From contig CAZWPO010000001.1 in the NCBI GenBank assembly GCA_964635975.1, positions 344,612-408,611 of the forward strand: 64,000 nucleotides of DNA. Direction: 5' to 3'. Shown here one piece after another: positions 50,104 to 57,561 of this stretch. The DNA comes from UBA5314 sp964635975. Its GTDB lineage: Bacteria; Bacillota; Syntrophomonadia; Syntrophomonadales; Syntrophomonadaceae. A program made the translations under genes and the position numbers. Under the pieces are notes generated by a model. That model did not search any database, was not told the origin of the DNA, and saw nothing but the letters and a program-made list of their open reading frames with translations. Within the stretch, counting starts at the first letter, position 1. The number at the start of each line of letters is the position of its first letter.

Positions 50104-50191
50104 ACGAGGCGGGATTCCAGAACCATCTGCTTGCTTTGTTAGCAGATAATCCTACAGCTTAAAGATGCGAATAAACATCTTTTTGCCTCGT
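50104..50191 (-). ncRNA. Unrecognised structured element upstream of riboswitch
   Basis: Closed by ACGAGGC (50191-50185) and GCCTCGT (50110-50104). Inside are two hairpins: AAAGATG/CATCTTT and ATCTGCT/AGCAGAT, the second extendable by GGATT/AATCC. This is a three-way-junction layout starting about 16 bases after the predicted transcription start. It does not fit the guanine, THF, glutamine or T-box consensus I can recall. It may be a second aptamer in tandem. Confidence 0.45.
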
Positions 50192-50213
50192 TATAGTCGA
50201 ACTTTCTACCTCG

Positions 50214-50242
50214 ATATTAACAAAGCTTGTCTGCACTGTCAA
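50214..50242 (-). promoter_or_regulatory. pur-his run promoter
   Basis: TTGACA (50242-50237), 17 bases, TAATAT (50219-50214) in minus sense. Predicted transcription start near 50207, giving a leader of about 345 bases before purE. Confidence 0.85.
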
Positions 50243-50313
50243 CTTGTGAAAACCTATATTTCAGATACCTTCAGGCCCCCTTGCAACGGTGATATGCCGT
50301 AAATTCCATGCGG

Positions 50314-50592
50314 CTAAACACCTTGCGCCAGTCCTCTTAAACGCGCCTTTAGGGCGCTTATTTCCCGAAGCAGTCGTTGCCTCTCCAGGGCAATTTCGGG
50401 AGGCAGCGCTTTCATTTCTCCAATCCATTTTTCTCTTTCCATATCCTCCAAACCTTCAAGGATAGTTTGAGCCAGACAGCTTACCAGGTCGATCCGAGAT
50501 GATTCAGAAGAGTTGTACCCGGTTAGGCAGCTTTTAATAGGACAGCTGCCTTCTGTGATTGGTGTTTGATCCTGTTCAGGCTTCATCAGCAA
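50314..50592 (-). CDS. Small hypothetical protein
   Basis: 92 residues if started at TTG 50592 (7 bases after GGGAGG); the ATG two codons later is 13 bases away. Four Cys in the N-terminal half (SCPIKSCLTG and SCLAQ) and a charged helix at the C-terminus (ALERQRLLREISALKARLRGLA) that could form a coiled coil. No known family. Located upstream of the pur promoter. Confidence 0.65.
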   Translation of the reverse strand: MLMKPEQDQTPITEGSCPIKSCLTGYNSSESSRIDLVSCLAQTILEGLEDMEREKWIGEMKALPPEIALERQRLLREISALKARLRGLAQGV

Positions 50593-50751
50593 GCGTATTC
50601 CTCCCTAAATGATTTTTTACTTTGAGTGTTGCCCAGACCGGGAATCTTTAATACTTTCTGGTGGCCATAAAGCTTATTTTCGTAATCATTCCAACAATAC
50701 CAGCTAAAGATTTATAATAAAGACATTACATTACAAGGAGTGAGACTTTTG

Positions 50752-51300
50752 ATGAGAGTTAAATACTTATCAGTCATTATGATGCTGCTGTTTGCCATGA
50801 GCATCAGCGCCTGCAATAAGGCCGGTAATGCCGGGGTACAGCCGCCTATACCTGAACCCGCTCCGGCACCGGTTAGCCAGGAAATAACACTCTACTTCTC
50901 GGATGAGCAGGCTATGTATCTTATAGCAGAGAAACGCCTGGTTCAGGTGGATAATGCAAGCGATGTCCAGCAGTTGGCCAGCGCAGTCATTAACCAACTG
51001 ATAGCTGGGCCCAGCTCTAACAAGCTCACTAAAACCATCCCCCCGGAAAGCCGGTTGTTATCGCTAAAAGTGGAAAACGCCCTGGCAACCGTCAATTTCA
51101 GCAAGGAATTGCAGACCAAACACTGGGGGGGCAGTTCTGGTGAACTGCATACCCTGTATTCAATTGTCAACAGCCTCACTGAGCTTACGGGAATACAAAA
51201 AGTACAAATTCTGATTGAAGGCGAAAAGCAGGAATCATTGAAAGGCCATCTGGATATCAGTCAGCCGTTGATCCGGGATGCATCGCTGATGAAAAAATAG
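50752..51300 (+). CDS. GerMN-domain lipoprotein
   Basis: 182 residues from ATG 50752; a TTG one codon earlier has better spacing to AAGGAG. A lipobox, SISAC, near residue 22 predicts a lipid-anchored exported protein. The Pro-rich linker is followed by a GerMN domain (about 50-165: TLYFSDEQAMYLIAEKR, VINQLIAGPSSNKLTKTIPPES, ATVNFSKEL, LYSIVNSLTELTGIQKVQIL). In spore formers GerM is needed for sporulation and germination; other members are envelope proteins. Repeat copy C begins 16 bases after the stop. Confidence 0.88.
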   Translation: MRVKYLSVIMMLLFAMSISACNKAGNAGVQPPIPEPAPAPVSQEITLYFSDEQAMYLIAEKRLVQVDNASDVQQLASAVINQLIAGPSSNKLTKTIPPESRLLSLKVENALATVNFSKELQTKHWGGSSGELHTLYSIVNSLTELTGIQKVQILIEGEKQESLKGHLDISQPLIRDASLMKK

Positions 51301-51315
51301 ACTGGGAAATACAGA

Positions 51316-51545
51316 GAGTCCGGCTAAATAAGCCGGACTCAGACCGTAAAAAATTACTTATGTTTTCTATCTAAGATTACCTCAACCAGCAAGGGGGATT
51401 CATAACCCAGGCAAGTATTGGTGACAAGGTCTGTGTCACTGCACAGAGCCCGCTCAATCAACTGAATTTGTTGAGCACAGAAAAATGAGATTCTAGTGCC
51501 CTCTAGGGTGCTTCAATTTTTTGCTCGCTCTGCCAGGGTGTCACC
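51316..51545 (+). repeat. Dispersed intergenic repeat, copy C
   Basis: Starts with the hairpin GAGTCCGGCT-AAATA-AGCCGGACTC (51316-51340), then TCAGACCGTAAAAAA, a block with CTTATGTTTTCTATCTAAGA, the TTTGTTGAGC/GAGATTCTAGTGCC block, TTTTTTGCTCGCTCTGCCAG and GGTGTCA. It is opposite in window orientation to copies A and B, but in all three the TCAGACCGT end faces the stop codon of the upstream gene. No second flanking hairpin was found here; the far end runs up to the stop of the PAS gene. Confidence 0.7.
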
Positions 51546-51560
51546 GATAATTAGGGGCTC

Positions 51561-53453
51561 TTATTCTTGAGCGCGCTTTTTGGGTCTGCCATGCTTTTTG
51601 ACACTTATGAGGAAGCCCCCGGTGGGTAGTGTCCTGATTTCCAGACTGGAGGACACACTCGTTCCTTTATTACGCATCAGAGCAACCTCGTATACTACAG
51701 GCTCTTCACCGCCACTGACAAAAAACTCGGCTTTGTCTTTATCTTCACTGGCAAGTAGGTCTGCCAGCGCTTTTCCTATCAATTCACTCCGCTTGTATCC
51801 CAGCAGTTTATAAAAGCGCTGGCTGGCATAGCTTATTTGGCCGTTCTTATCTGCCAATACAATGTTTTGCCCGGTGCCGTCGAGAATGGTCTCCAATTGG
51901 AGTGCCTTGGTTTCCGATATCTGCAAGATATCTTTAATGCTTTGCGTATAATTGTAACGGTCGGTTATATCGCGCAGGCACTCGATCGCCCCCAGTAAAG
52001 TGCCATCCTCATCATACCAGCGCATAGCCCTGCCCCATAGGTATCTGCCGCGCCCCCTTAGATTAGGAGTGGCAAACTCACTTATGACAGTAAACTTGTC
52101 GACTTCCAGTACCTGATAGTATTTCTCGACACCTTCCGGATTTAAAATCAGGTCCACCATGATCGGGCGCTTGGTATCGTAGAATGCCAGCGAATATTCG
52201 TAATCTCCTTTCCCCAGCATCTCTTCCGCGCTCACCCCGGTCAGCTCTTCCATGGCTTGATTCCAGGCTACCACCCGGCCCTCGGTATTGATCGCTAAAG
52301 TAGCGTCAGGAAGAAACTGAATAAGCCCCTTCAAACTCTTTTCCGCCTTGCTCAGCAGTTTCAACTGCTCTTTCATTTTCGTAATATTGCGTCCAATCCC
52401 TTGAACCGCAACCGGTTTGCCAGCTTTGTAAATCGGCCAAATGTTGACATCCAAATAAATATGATTGCCGGTTTGGGTGATAAAACCGGCTTCATAGGTA
52501 ACAAAACGACCGTTGGCCAGGCGTTGATACTGGAACCCCCTCAGAAGCTGCAGGGTTTCTTCGTCAGCCAGTTCTTGAATGTTCATCCTCTCTAACTGGC
52601 CGGCCTGATAGCCTGTAATCCGCTCGGCCGCAGGATTTACCGATACAAAATTTCCTCCCAGATCAGTCACAAAAATCATATCACTGGCATTTTTAAAAAA
52701 GCCGTCAAATTCTTTGCGGGAATGGCGCAGCTCGTCATTGGCAGTTTTCACGGTAGTGATATCACGTATAACCGACACCAGGCGAAGTTCGTTCCCGACC
52801 ATAAGACGCCGGCAGCGCACATCTATCCAGAATTCATGTCCATTGCAATCCCTGGCCTTCCACTCCATGGAATTGGGTCCTTCGCGTGGAGCCATACGCA
52901 GCCAGCGCTTAAACTCTTCACTGGTAAAAGGCGCTTCATCCGCGCACAGTTCGCCCATGTTCATCTTTATCATTTCATCGCGTGAGTAGCCGAACATATT
53001 ACAGGCTGACTTATTGACTTCCTGGATATCAGTTGTATAAGTATCTTGAATTATAACTGCATCCCAGATCTCATCAAAAACGTCATGATAATGATTCGCC
53101 AATGCCTGAACAACCGCCTCAAAACGCTTAGTTTCACTGATGTCATCAAAAATCGATAAAAGACCCTGTTCAGTAGGATAAATCCTCTCCGCGTAGTAGC
53201 GATTGGCTATTCGGCATTCGCTTGTAGCCGAGGAATTTGTGGACAGCACCTGGAGATAAGCACGATGAGAGTCGGTGCCGATCAGATCTGGCATTACATC
53301 CAAAAGCACATTTCCCTCCAACTCATCGTTGGGTTGTCCAGCCAAACGAACAAAAGCATCATTGCAGTATTCAATCTGCAGCTCGTTATCAAGGACTAGA
53401 ACCGGTGATTCAATACACTCTAGATAAACTTTGTACCTTTCATCGTTTTCCAT
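51561..53453 (-). CDS. Multi-PAS protein without recognisable output domain
   Basis: 630 residues from ATG 53453 (GGAGGT, 7-base spacer). Five PAS domains in tandem (about 8-110, 115-240, 245-370, 375-505, 515-620), each ending in a DIT/ISE-type linker; PAC motifs such as RDITTVK and RDITDRY are clear. No histidine kinase, GGDEF, EAL, HD-GYP or HTH follows. The C-terminus ends in a short basic tail, KKHGRPKKRAQE, containing the GRP core of an AT-hook. No membrane segment, so cytoplasmic. It may be a sensor scaffold acting through partners. Confidence 0.85.
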   Translation of the reverse strand: MENDERYKVYLECIESPVLVLDNELQIEYCNDAFVRLAGQPNDELEGNVLLDVMPDLIGTDSHRAYLQVLSTNSSATSECRIANRYYAERIYPTEQGLLSIFDDISETKRFEAVVQALANHYHDVFDEIWDAVIIQDTYTTDIQEVNKSACNMFGYSRDEMIKMNMGELCADEAPFTSEEFKRWLRMAPREGPNSMEWKARDCNGHEFWIDVRCRRLMVGNELRLVSVIRDITTVKTANDELRHSRKEFDGFFKNASDMIFVTDLGGNFVSVNPAAERITGYQAGQLERMNIQELADEETLQLLRGFQYQRLANGRFVTYEAGFITQTGNHIYLDVNIWPIYKAGKPVAVQGIGRNITKMKEQLKLLSKAEKSLKGLIQFLPDATLAINTEGRVVAWNQAMEELTGVSAEEMLGKGDYEYSLAFYDTKRPIMVDLILNPEGVEKYYQVLEVDKFTVISEFATPNLRGRGRYLWGRAMRWYDEDGTLLGAIECLRDITDRYNYTQSIKDILQISETKALQLETILDGTGQNIVLADKNGQISYASQRFYKLLGYKRSELIGKALADLLASEDKDKAEFFVSGGEEPVVYEVALMRNKGTSVSSSLEIRTLPTGGFLISVKKHGRPKKRAQE

Positions 53454-53659
53454 CCCGTACACCTCCAGACTCTCATACCCCTGCCGCAACACTTCCACCC
53501 TTGCTATTAAGTCTTATCTATTCCGCACATTACTATCTCAATCTTTAAAGAACACGTTGTTATTCTTTGTTCCACCGCTACCCTGAATAATCCTTCTGCC
53601 ATTTTGTATTTATTATAAAACACTTGGCCCCGTCTTGTACTCTTGTTCTCAAATAAAGA

Positions 53660-53681
53660 GGGTGGAATAAAGCATCCACCC
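53660..53681 (-). terminator. Terminator of 53715 lipoprotein gene
   Basis: GGGTGGA/TCCACCC with an 8-base loop, followed by CTCTTTATTT in transcript sense. Confidence 0.6.
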
Positions 53682-53714
53682 TTTAAACCAGAGATTGTTA
53701 TTGCTGCCCAGTCT

Positions 53715-54269
53715 TTATTTAATCTTTTCAGTATAAGACACCCATCCGCCGATGCCTTTTTCTTCAGAGTCTTTAACCAGTACCATGCTGACTTGTCTAT
53801 TATCCTTTTCGGCAACGAATGAATAGGAGCCATCTGCAGACTTGGTAGTATAGGTCATTTTCCAGCCAGCCTGCTCGACAGCCGCTTTGTAAGCATCGGG
53901 AGCAGTGGCCGGAACCTTTTCCAACATAACCATCCAGTTCTTTTGATCGGCAGTAGAGTTTTCCATCACAGCGGTAATATTGCCACCGGAGAATTTAGGC
54001 ACATCGCTGGGGAGGTTTGAGGGCCATTCGTAAGCTGACCCGATTTTCATAGATCCTGATCCGTCTTTATTAGTTATCTCCATTGATCCGTCTTTGCTTA
54101 CATCTACTTTGGCATTCCCGCCGGAGCTTGACTCTAAAGACTTTTCAATGGCTTTTTCGGTTGCCTTCTCGCCTATCTTATCTCCAATAAGGCCGCAGCC
54201 AGAAAGCAGCAGCGCAGCCATAAGCCCGATAGCAATTATTAGAGTCATTTTCACGCTTCTCGTTTTCAT
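53715..54269 (-). CDS. Lipoprotein, unknown function
   Basis: 184 residues. Signal sequence with lipobox LLSGC (Cys at 25), then a Lys/Glu-rich helix, then a small beta-rich domain (VDVSKDGSMEITNKDGSGSMKIG; WKMTYTTKSADGSYSF). Resembles the small soluble domains of many Firmicute surface lipoproteins, but I cannot name the family. A palindrome TTGTCA/TGACAA lies 96 bases upstream at its likely promoter. Confidence 0.82.
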   Translation of the reverse strand: MKTRSVKMTLIIAIGLMAALLLSGCGLIGDKIGEKATEKAIEKSLESSSGGNAKVDVSKDGSMEITNKDGSGSMKIGSAYEWPSNLPSDVPKFSGGNITAVMENSTADQKNWMVMLEKVPATAPDAYKAAVEQAGWKMTYTTKSADGSYSFVAEKDNRQVSMVLVKDSEEKGIGGWVSYTEKIK

Positions 54270-54364
54270 ATTCCATCCTCCAGTATATGTAAAATAAAGG
54301 CCCCGGACTTAACTCGTTTCTCCCTCCCTTTTTACAAAAGTCTTCACCAAAAGTTTATAATATT

Positions 54365-54380
54365 TTGTCATATGTGACAA
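54365..54380. promoter_or_regulatory. Palindromic operator-like site
   Basis: TTGTCA-TATG-TGACAA, six-base perfect arms. On the minus strand TTGTCA could itself be a -35 for the lipoprotein gene at 54269 (TATAAA 15 bases on, a short spacer). It resembles an FNR/CRP-like half-site pattern only loosely. The remainder of the 54270-54590 gap holds a second short palindrome, AAACCG-G-CGGTTT, near 54525 and nothing else I could name. Confidence 0.35.
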
Positions 54381-54590
54381 TGCCCGCCATTGAAGGAAAC
54401 CGCTTATCGAAGGCCTTTAATAAAATTGCAATTATTTTCTCCTCTTATGTATACTTACGTCGCCAGCGGCAACATTTGAAGTTTTGTCGCCATGTTTCTA
54501 CCACCAGAATAATTATTTCTAGAAACCGGCGGTTTTTCATATATCTAAATCAAATGTATACGCGAATGTTGATACTAGGGAGGAATATGG

Positions 54591-55079
54591 GTGAAGAAAT
54601 ACTGGCGGGGAATATTTCCACTGCTTCTCTTGGTAAGTTTCGGTATTGTCGTATATTTCCTCAAATTTGATCAAAATGACACTGAACAGCGGCGTATCCA
54701 GTTGCTGCAGGAAGCTCTAGCCCCCAAAACCTCTGAAGGAGCAGCCTTTTCATGGGCGGATGCAGTAAAAAACAGAAACGGCGCATGGCAGTATGCACTT
54801 ATGGATACTGCTCTTGGCCAGCAGTATCTAAAGACATTTGAAGACAACAACTGGGTCACCGGTTTCTCCAGTCCCTGGGTGCAGAAATACCGTATTACCA
54901 GAGATTCAGTAGACGATAAAGGCAATGTGACATTCCAGGTTAAGTTTGACTGGTATACAAGTTCCGGATATGCGTATTCAAGTATAGCTTCGCTAATGGC
55001 AAGTTCGTTCAACAAGAGCGAGGTTAATGAGCACTGGTTGATCACTTACCTTGATTTTTCTTACGAACCTGATCGGTAA
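54591..55079 (+). CDS. Membrane-anchored extracytoplasmic protein
   Basis: 162 residues from GTG 54591 (GGGAGG, 7-base spacer). A single N-terminal membrane segment (7-24: GIFPLLLLVSFGIVVYFL) followed by an exported domain with alternating Trp, Tyr and Asp (NNWVTGFSSPWVQKYRITRD). The layout resembles DUF4829/YlbN-type lumenal proteins, but I do not assign a family. Confidence 0.75.
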   Translation: MKKYWRGIFPLLLLVSFGIVVYFLKFDQNDTEQRRIQLLQEALAPKTSEGAAFSWADAVKNRNGAWQYALMDTALGQQYLKTFEDNNWVTGFSSPWVQKYRITRDSVDDKGNVTFQVKFDWYTSSGYAYSSIASLMASSFNKSEVNEHWLITYLDFSYEPDR

Positions 55080-55132
55080 AATAATAAAGTTGAATTAAGC
55101 AAGATAGTTCGTACATCCAGGAGGTGAACGAG

Positions 55133-55339
55133 ATGGACCTGGGCGATCGAATAATTGTGAGTGAAAAAAGACACCCCTTCTATATGTTTTCCGGCACCGT
55201 TATTGGCAAACGCGGTTTCCGAATACCTGGTGACCCTATGCTCCTCATTCTGATAAATGAACGCCAGCGCAGCTACTTGATACCAGAATCCATGGTCTCC
55301 CTGCAGCAAGAAAACGACCACCCCGTCAAGCTCAGCTAA
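55133..55339 (+). CDS. Small KOW-like hypothetical protein
   Basis: 68 residues from ATG 55133, 7 bases after AGGAGGT. MDLGDRIIVSEKRHPFYMFSGTVIGKRG looks like a KOW/SH3-type strand pattern as in small RNA-binding proteins; this is a weak resemblance. Fifty-three bases after the preceding gene and probably cotranscribed. Confidence 0.7.
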   Translation: MDLGDRIIVSEKRHPFYMFSGTVIGKRGFRIPGDPMLLILINERQRSYLIPESMVSLQQENDHPVKLS

Positions 55340-55454
55340 AGTTTATAAGCTTAATTCAACCGTGGCGATGCAATGATAGTTAGATCACCGTTCACGCAAG
55401 GCTCCCGTTTTGTTCTCAAAATTAGTAGGATCGCCGGCATGCTTGGTGAGTTAT

Positions 55455-56039
55455 TCACTGGCGCTTAAAATGTTTGTCTATAATCTGCTCAGCTAGCCTT
55501 CTTTGCAGGTCAGCCTGATTGGCCAGGAACAAAGCCATCAACAGCCACTCCAGCTTAGGCTTGTCATGGCCGCTGGCAGTTTGGGAGACCAGTGCACTGA
55601 TCATTTCCGCTTCACGGCCACACATAGCGCAAAAATCCTCCCGGCTATTTTGATCAGTCTCCAAAAATATTTGATAAGTTTCCTGGATGAGTCCGGTGTT
55701 ATCTGTTGATTTATTTTCCTGTCCGAATAAAGCAAACAAGTCGGCGATATCCTGGATAGATAAAATCTGTTTTAACCTGTAGATCAGGAGCAGCAGCATC
55801 ATGTTTTCCCGGGAGTATTTCTTCTTTTCCGGCGGTAGGATGAGTCCGGCTTTAGCATAGTTGTTTATCATAGTTTTGGTGTAGATTTTATCCTTTGGGC
55901 TTCTCTTATACCCGGTCAACTTTGTATCCATAAAGGTCAAGACCTGGTCCATGTAAAGATCAATATCTGGAATATTAGGCGGATCTACTGGCCTGGATTC
56001 TAGTATCTTCTCTACCATTTCCTTGAACGCTTTCTTCAT
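55455..56039 (-). CDS. DUF1836 protein, putative regulator
   Basis: 194 residues from the ATG at 56039 (AGGG 5 bases upstream); the frame extends 40 codons upstream into the promoter region but has no better site. DUF1836 features: DPPNIPDIDLYMDQVLTFMD and KTMINNYAKAGLILPPEKKKYSRENMMLLLLIYRLKQILSIQDIADLF, a MerR/HTH-like helical region. Such proteins are thought to be transcriptional regulators. It is divergent from the hemolysin-III gene with an inverted repeat between. Confidence 0.85.
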   Translation of the reverse strand: MKKAFKEMVEKILESRPVDPPNIPDIDLYMDQVLTFMDTKLTGYKRSPKDKIYTKTMINNYAKAGLILPPEKKKYSRENMMLLLLIYRLKQILSIQDIADLFALFGQENKSTDNTGLIQETYQIFLETDQNSREDFCAMCGREAEMISALVSQTASGHDKPKLEWLLMALFLANQADLQRRLAEQIIDKHFKRQ

Positions 56040-56123
56040 TGTTACCCTCATCTCTCTATCTTCCCCAAACGCTTCATTGCCCGATACATACTTTAATAGT
56101 ATCATGTATAACATATAGTAGTA

Positions 56124-56140
56124 TTGATTACTACATAGTG
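56124..56140. promoter_or_regulatory. Inverted repeat between DUF1836 and hemolysin-III genes
   Basis: GTAGTA-TTGAT-TACTAC, a perfect 6-base inverted repeat in a 119-base divergent intergenic region, 19-35 bases before the + strand ATG. A likely operator for the DUF1836 protein. A TTTACA-18-TACTAT promoter for the minus gene overlaps it. Confidence 0.5.
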
Positions 56141-56158
56141 TAAATGGGGGTTTAAGCA

Positions 56159-56860
56159 ATGTCGTTATATTTGGAGGATCGACAACCAGACCGCAAATCC
56201 AGCTGGCAAAGATGCCTGAAGTTTTTAAAACCCCGCGAACCGGTCAACGCCTTTACTCATTTTCTGGGTGCGCTCTTGTCTATTCCCGGGCTTATCTTTC
56301 TCATCAGACAGATCCCAGATAACGGTGATGCCCGGTATTATGCATCTGTATATGTTTTTGGCATAAGCCTGCTTCTGCTCTACTGCACGAGCGGCATTTA
56401 CCATTTGATCAGCGCTTCGCCCAAAACCATAGCTGTCCTGCGCCGAATCGATCATATGATGATATATGTATTGATTGCCGGAACCTATACCCCAGTGTGT
56501 CTGCTGGTCCTAAGCGGTGCCTGGAGATGGAGCCTGCTGATCGCTGTTTGGATTTTGGCCCTGGCCGGTATCTTATTTAAACTGGTATGGTTTAGAGCAC
56601 CTCGCTGGTTGTCCACATGTTCATATATCATCATGGGCTGGCTTGCCGCTTCTGCTTTCTATCCCCTTTCCATGGTGCTGTCACTGGCAGGTATGCTTCG
56701 TCTTATCGGCGGCGGCGTTTTATACAGTATCGGGGCTATAATCTATGCAACTAAAAAACCCCAGATAAACATTAAATACCTGGGATTCCACGAAATATTC
56801 CACCTGTTTGTTTTAGCAGGCAGTTCGCTTCACTACTGGATGGTCTTTCAGTTTGTATAG
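56159..56860 (+). CDS. Hemolysin-III/PAQR-family membrane protein
   Basis: 233 residues with seven predicted transmembrane segments. Family signatures: EPVNAFTHFLGALLSIPGL, CSGIYHL-type CTSGIYHLI, LRRIDHMMIYVLIAGTYTP and GFHEIFHLFVLAGSSLHYW, with conserved Ser, Asp and His that bind zinc in PAQR homologues. Function in bacteria is unclear; probably membrane lipid or ion homeostasis. GGGGGT upstream; ATG 56159. Confidence 0.93.
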   Translation: MSLYLEDRQPDRKSSWQRCLKFLKPREPVNAFTHFLGALLSIPGLIFLIRQIPDNGDARYYASVYVFGISLLLLYCTSGIYHLISASPKTIAVLRRIDHMMIYVLIAGTYTPVCLLVLSGAWRWSLLIAVWILALAGILFKLVWFRAPRWLSTCSYIIMGWLAASAFYPLSMVLSLAGMLRLIGGGVLYSIGAIIYATKKPQINIKYLGFHEIFHLFVLAGSSLHYWMVFQFV

Positions 56861-56899
56861 CAGCGGTCAAGCCAGCCAACCTCACTGGACCAATAAAAA

Positions 56900-56923
56900 A
56901 AGGGGTAGTAAGAACTACCCCTT
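56900..56923. terminator. Terminator between hemolysin-III and zinc-ribbon genes
   Basis: AAGGGGTAGT-AAGA-ACTACCCCTT. In minus sense it is followed by seven T, so it serves the zinc-ribbon gene best; the + sense T-run is short. Confidence 0.75.
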
Positions 56924-56939
56924 CGTTCATCTCTCAAGC

Positions 56940-57257
56940 TTAATAACTGCGGCTGCGTCTTGCCTGGAAACAGTCCCTGCAATATACAGGCCTGTCGCCA
57001 CTGGGCTCAAAGGGTACCATGGTATCCTGACCGCATGATGCACAGACAGTTTTGAACATAGGACGGTCTTCCCGGCTGCGATTTCCGCCTCCAAACCCTC
57101 CGCGTTGCTGCTTGCGGGCTTTTCTGCATGCCGGGCATCTGCCAGGCTCGTTTTCAAAACCCTTCTCTGCGTAGAATTCTTGTTCAGAAACTGAGAACAA
57201 AAATTCATTTCCGCAATCTTTGCACACGATGTACTTGTCTTCTAGCACAATTTTCAT
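56940..57257 (-). CDS. Double zinc-ribbon protein
   Basis: 105 residues. First zinc site CKDCG...CPACRKARK (about 12-48), a Gly/Arg-rich linker (QQRGGFGGGNRSR), second site CASCGQD...CRDCFQARR (about 72-100). The first half (EQEFYAEKGFENEPGRCP) is the conserved motif of small probable zinc-ribbon proteins seen near cold-shock genes. RGG-like linkers bind RNA. The ATG at 57257 is very near AAGGGAG; GTG at 57248 is an alternative start. Confidence 0.85.
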   Translation of the reverse strand: MKIVLEDKYIVCKDCGNEFLFSVSEQEFYAEKGFENEPGRCPACRKARKQQRGGFGGGNRSREDRPMFKTVCASCGQDTMVPFEPSGDRPVYCRDCFQARRSRSY

Positions 57258-57327
57258 CTCCCTTCCGGAGTTGCTCTTGGACTAATTCCCCCAAAAAGGA
57301 GAGCATTTAGAGAACAAGGCAATTTCA

Positions 57328-57356
57328 AGTGTAATCCGAACTGGGCTTCTTGTCAA
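57328..57356 (-). promoter_or_regulatory. Promoter of zinc-ribbon gene
   Basis: TTGACA, 17 bases, TACACT in minus sense; leader about 65 bases. It sits in the 304-base gap between the zinc-ribbon and carboxypeptidase genes, where nothing else was recognised. Confidence 0.7.
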
Positions 57357-57561
57357 TATGGCTAACTTCATTTAACGTTATAATCTGCAAATTTTCTTCA
57401 TCTAACGGTTATTTTTACCCCCTGCTTGTATAATTTTTACATTAGACACACCATATCTTGGCGTGGTATTTAAACCAGTAACAAGTTCAAAGATCAGTGA
57501 CTGCCATGGGTATGCAACCACTCGGGTACCATCCCCGGTCTGAAAACCGCACCAAAATCTG

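Noticed and set aside
50104..50191. Guanine or THF aptamer in the pur leader
   Set aside because: The invariant junction and loop bases of these classes are missing, so no known class was assigned.
56040..56159. N-terminal 40 codons of the DUF1836 frame
   Set aside because: They cover the divergent promoter and inverted repeat, have no ribosome binding site, and do not resemble the family start.
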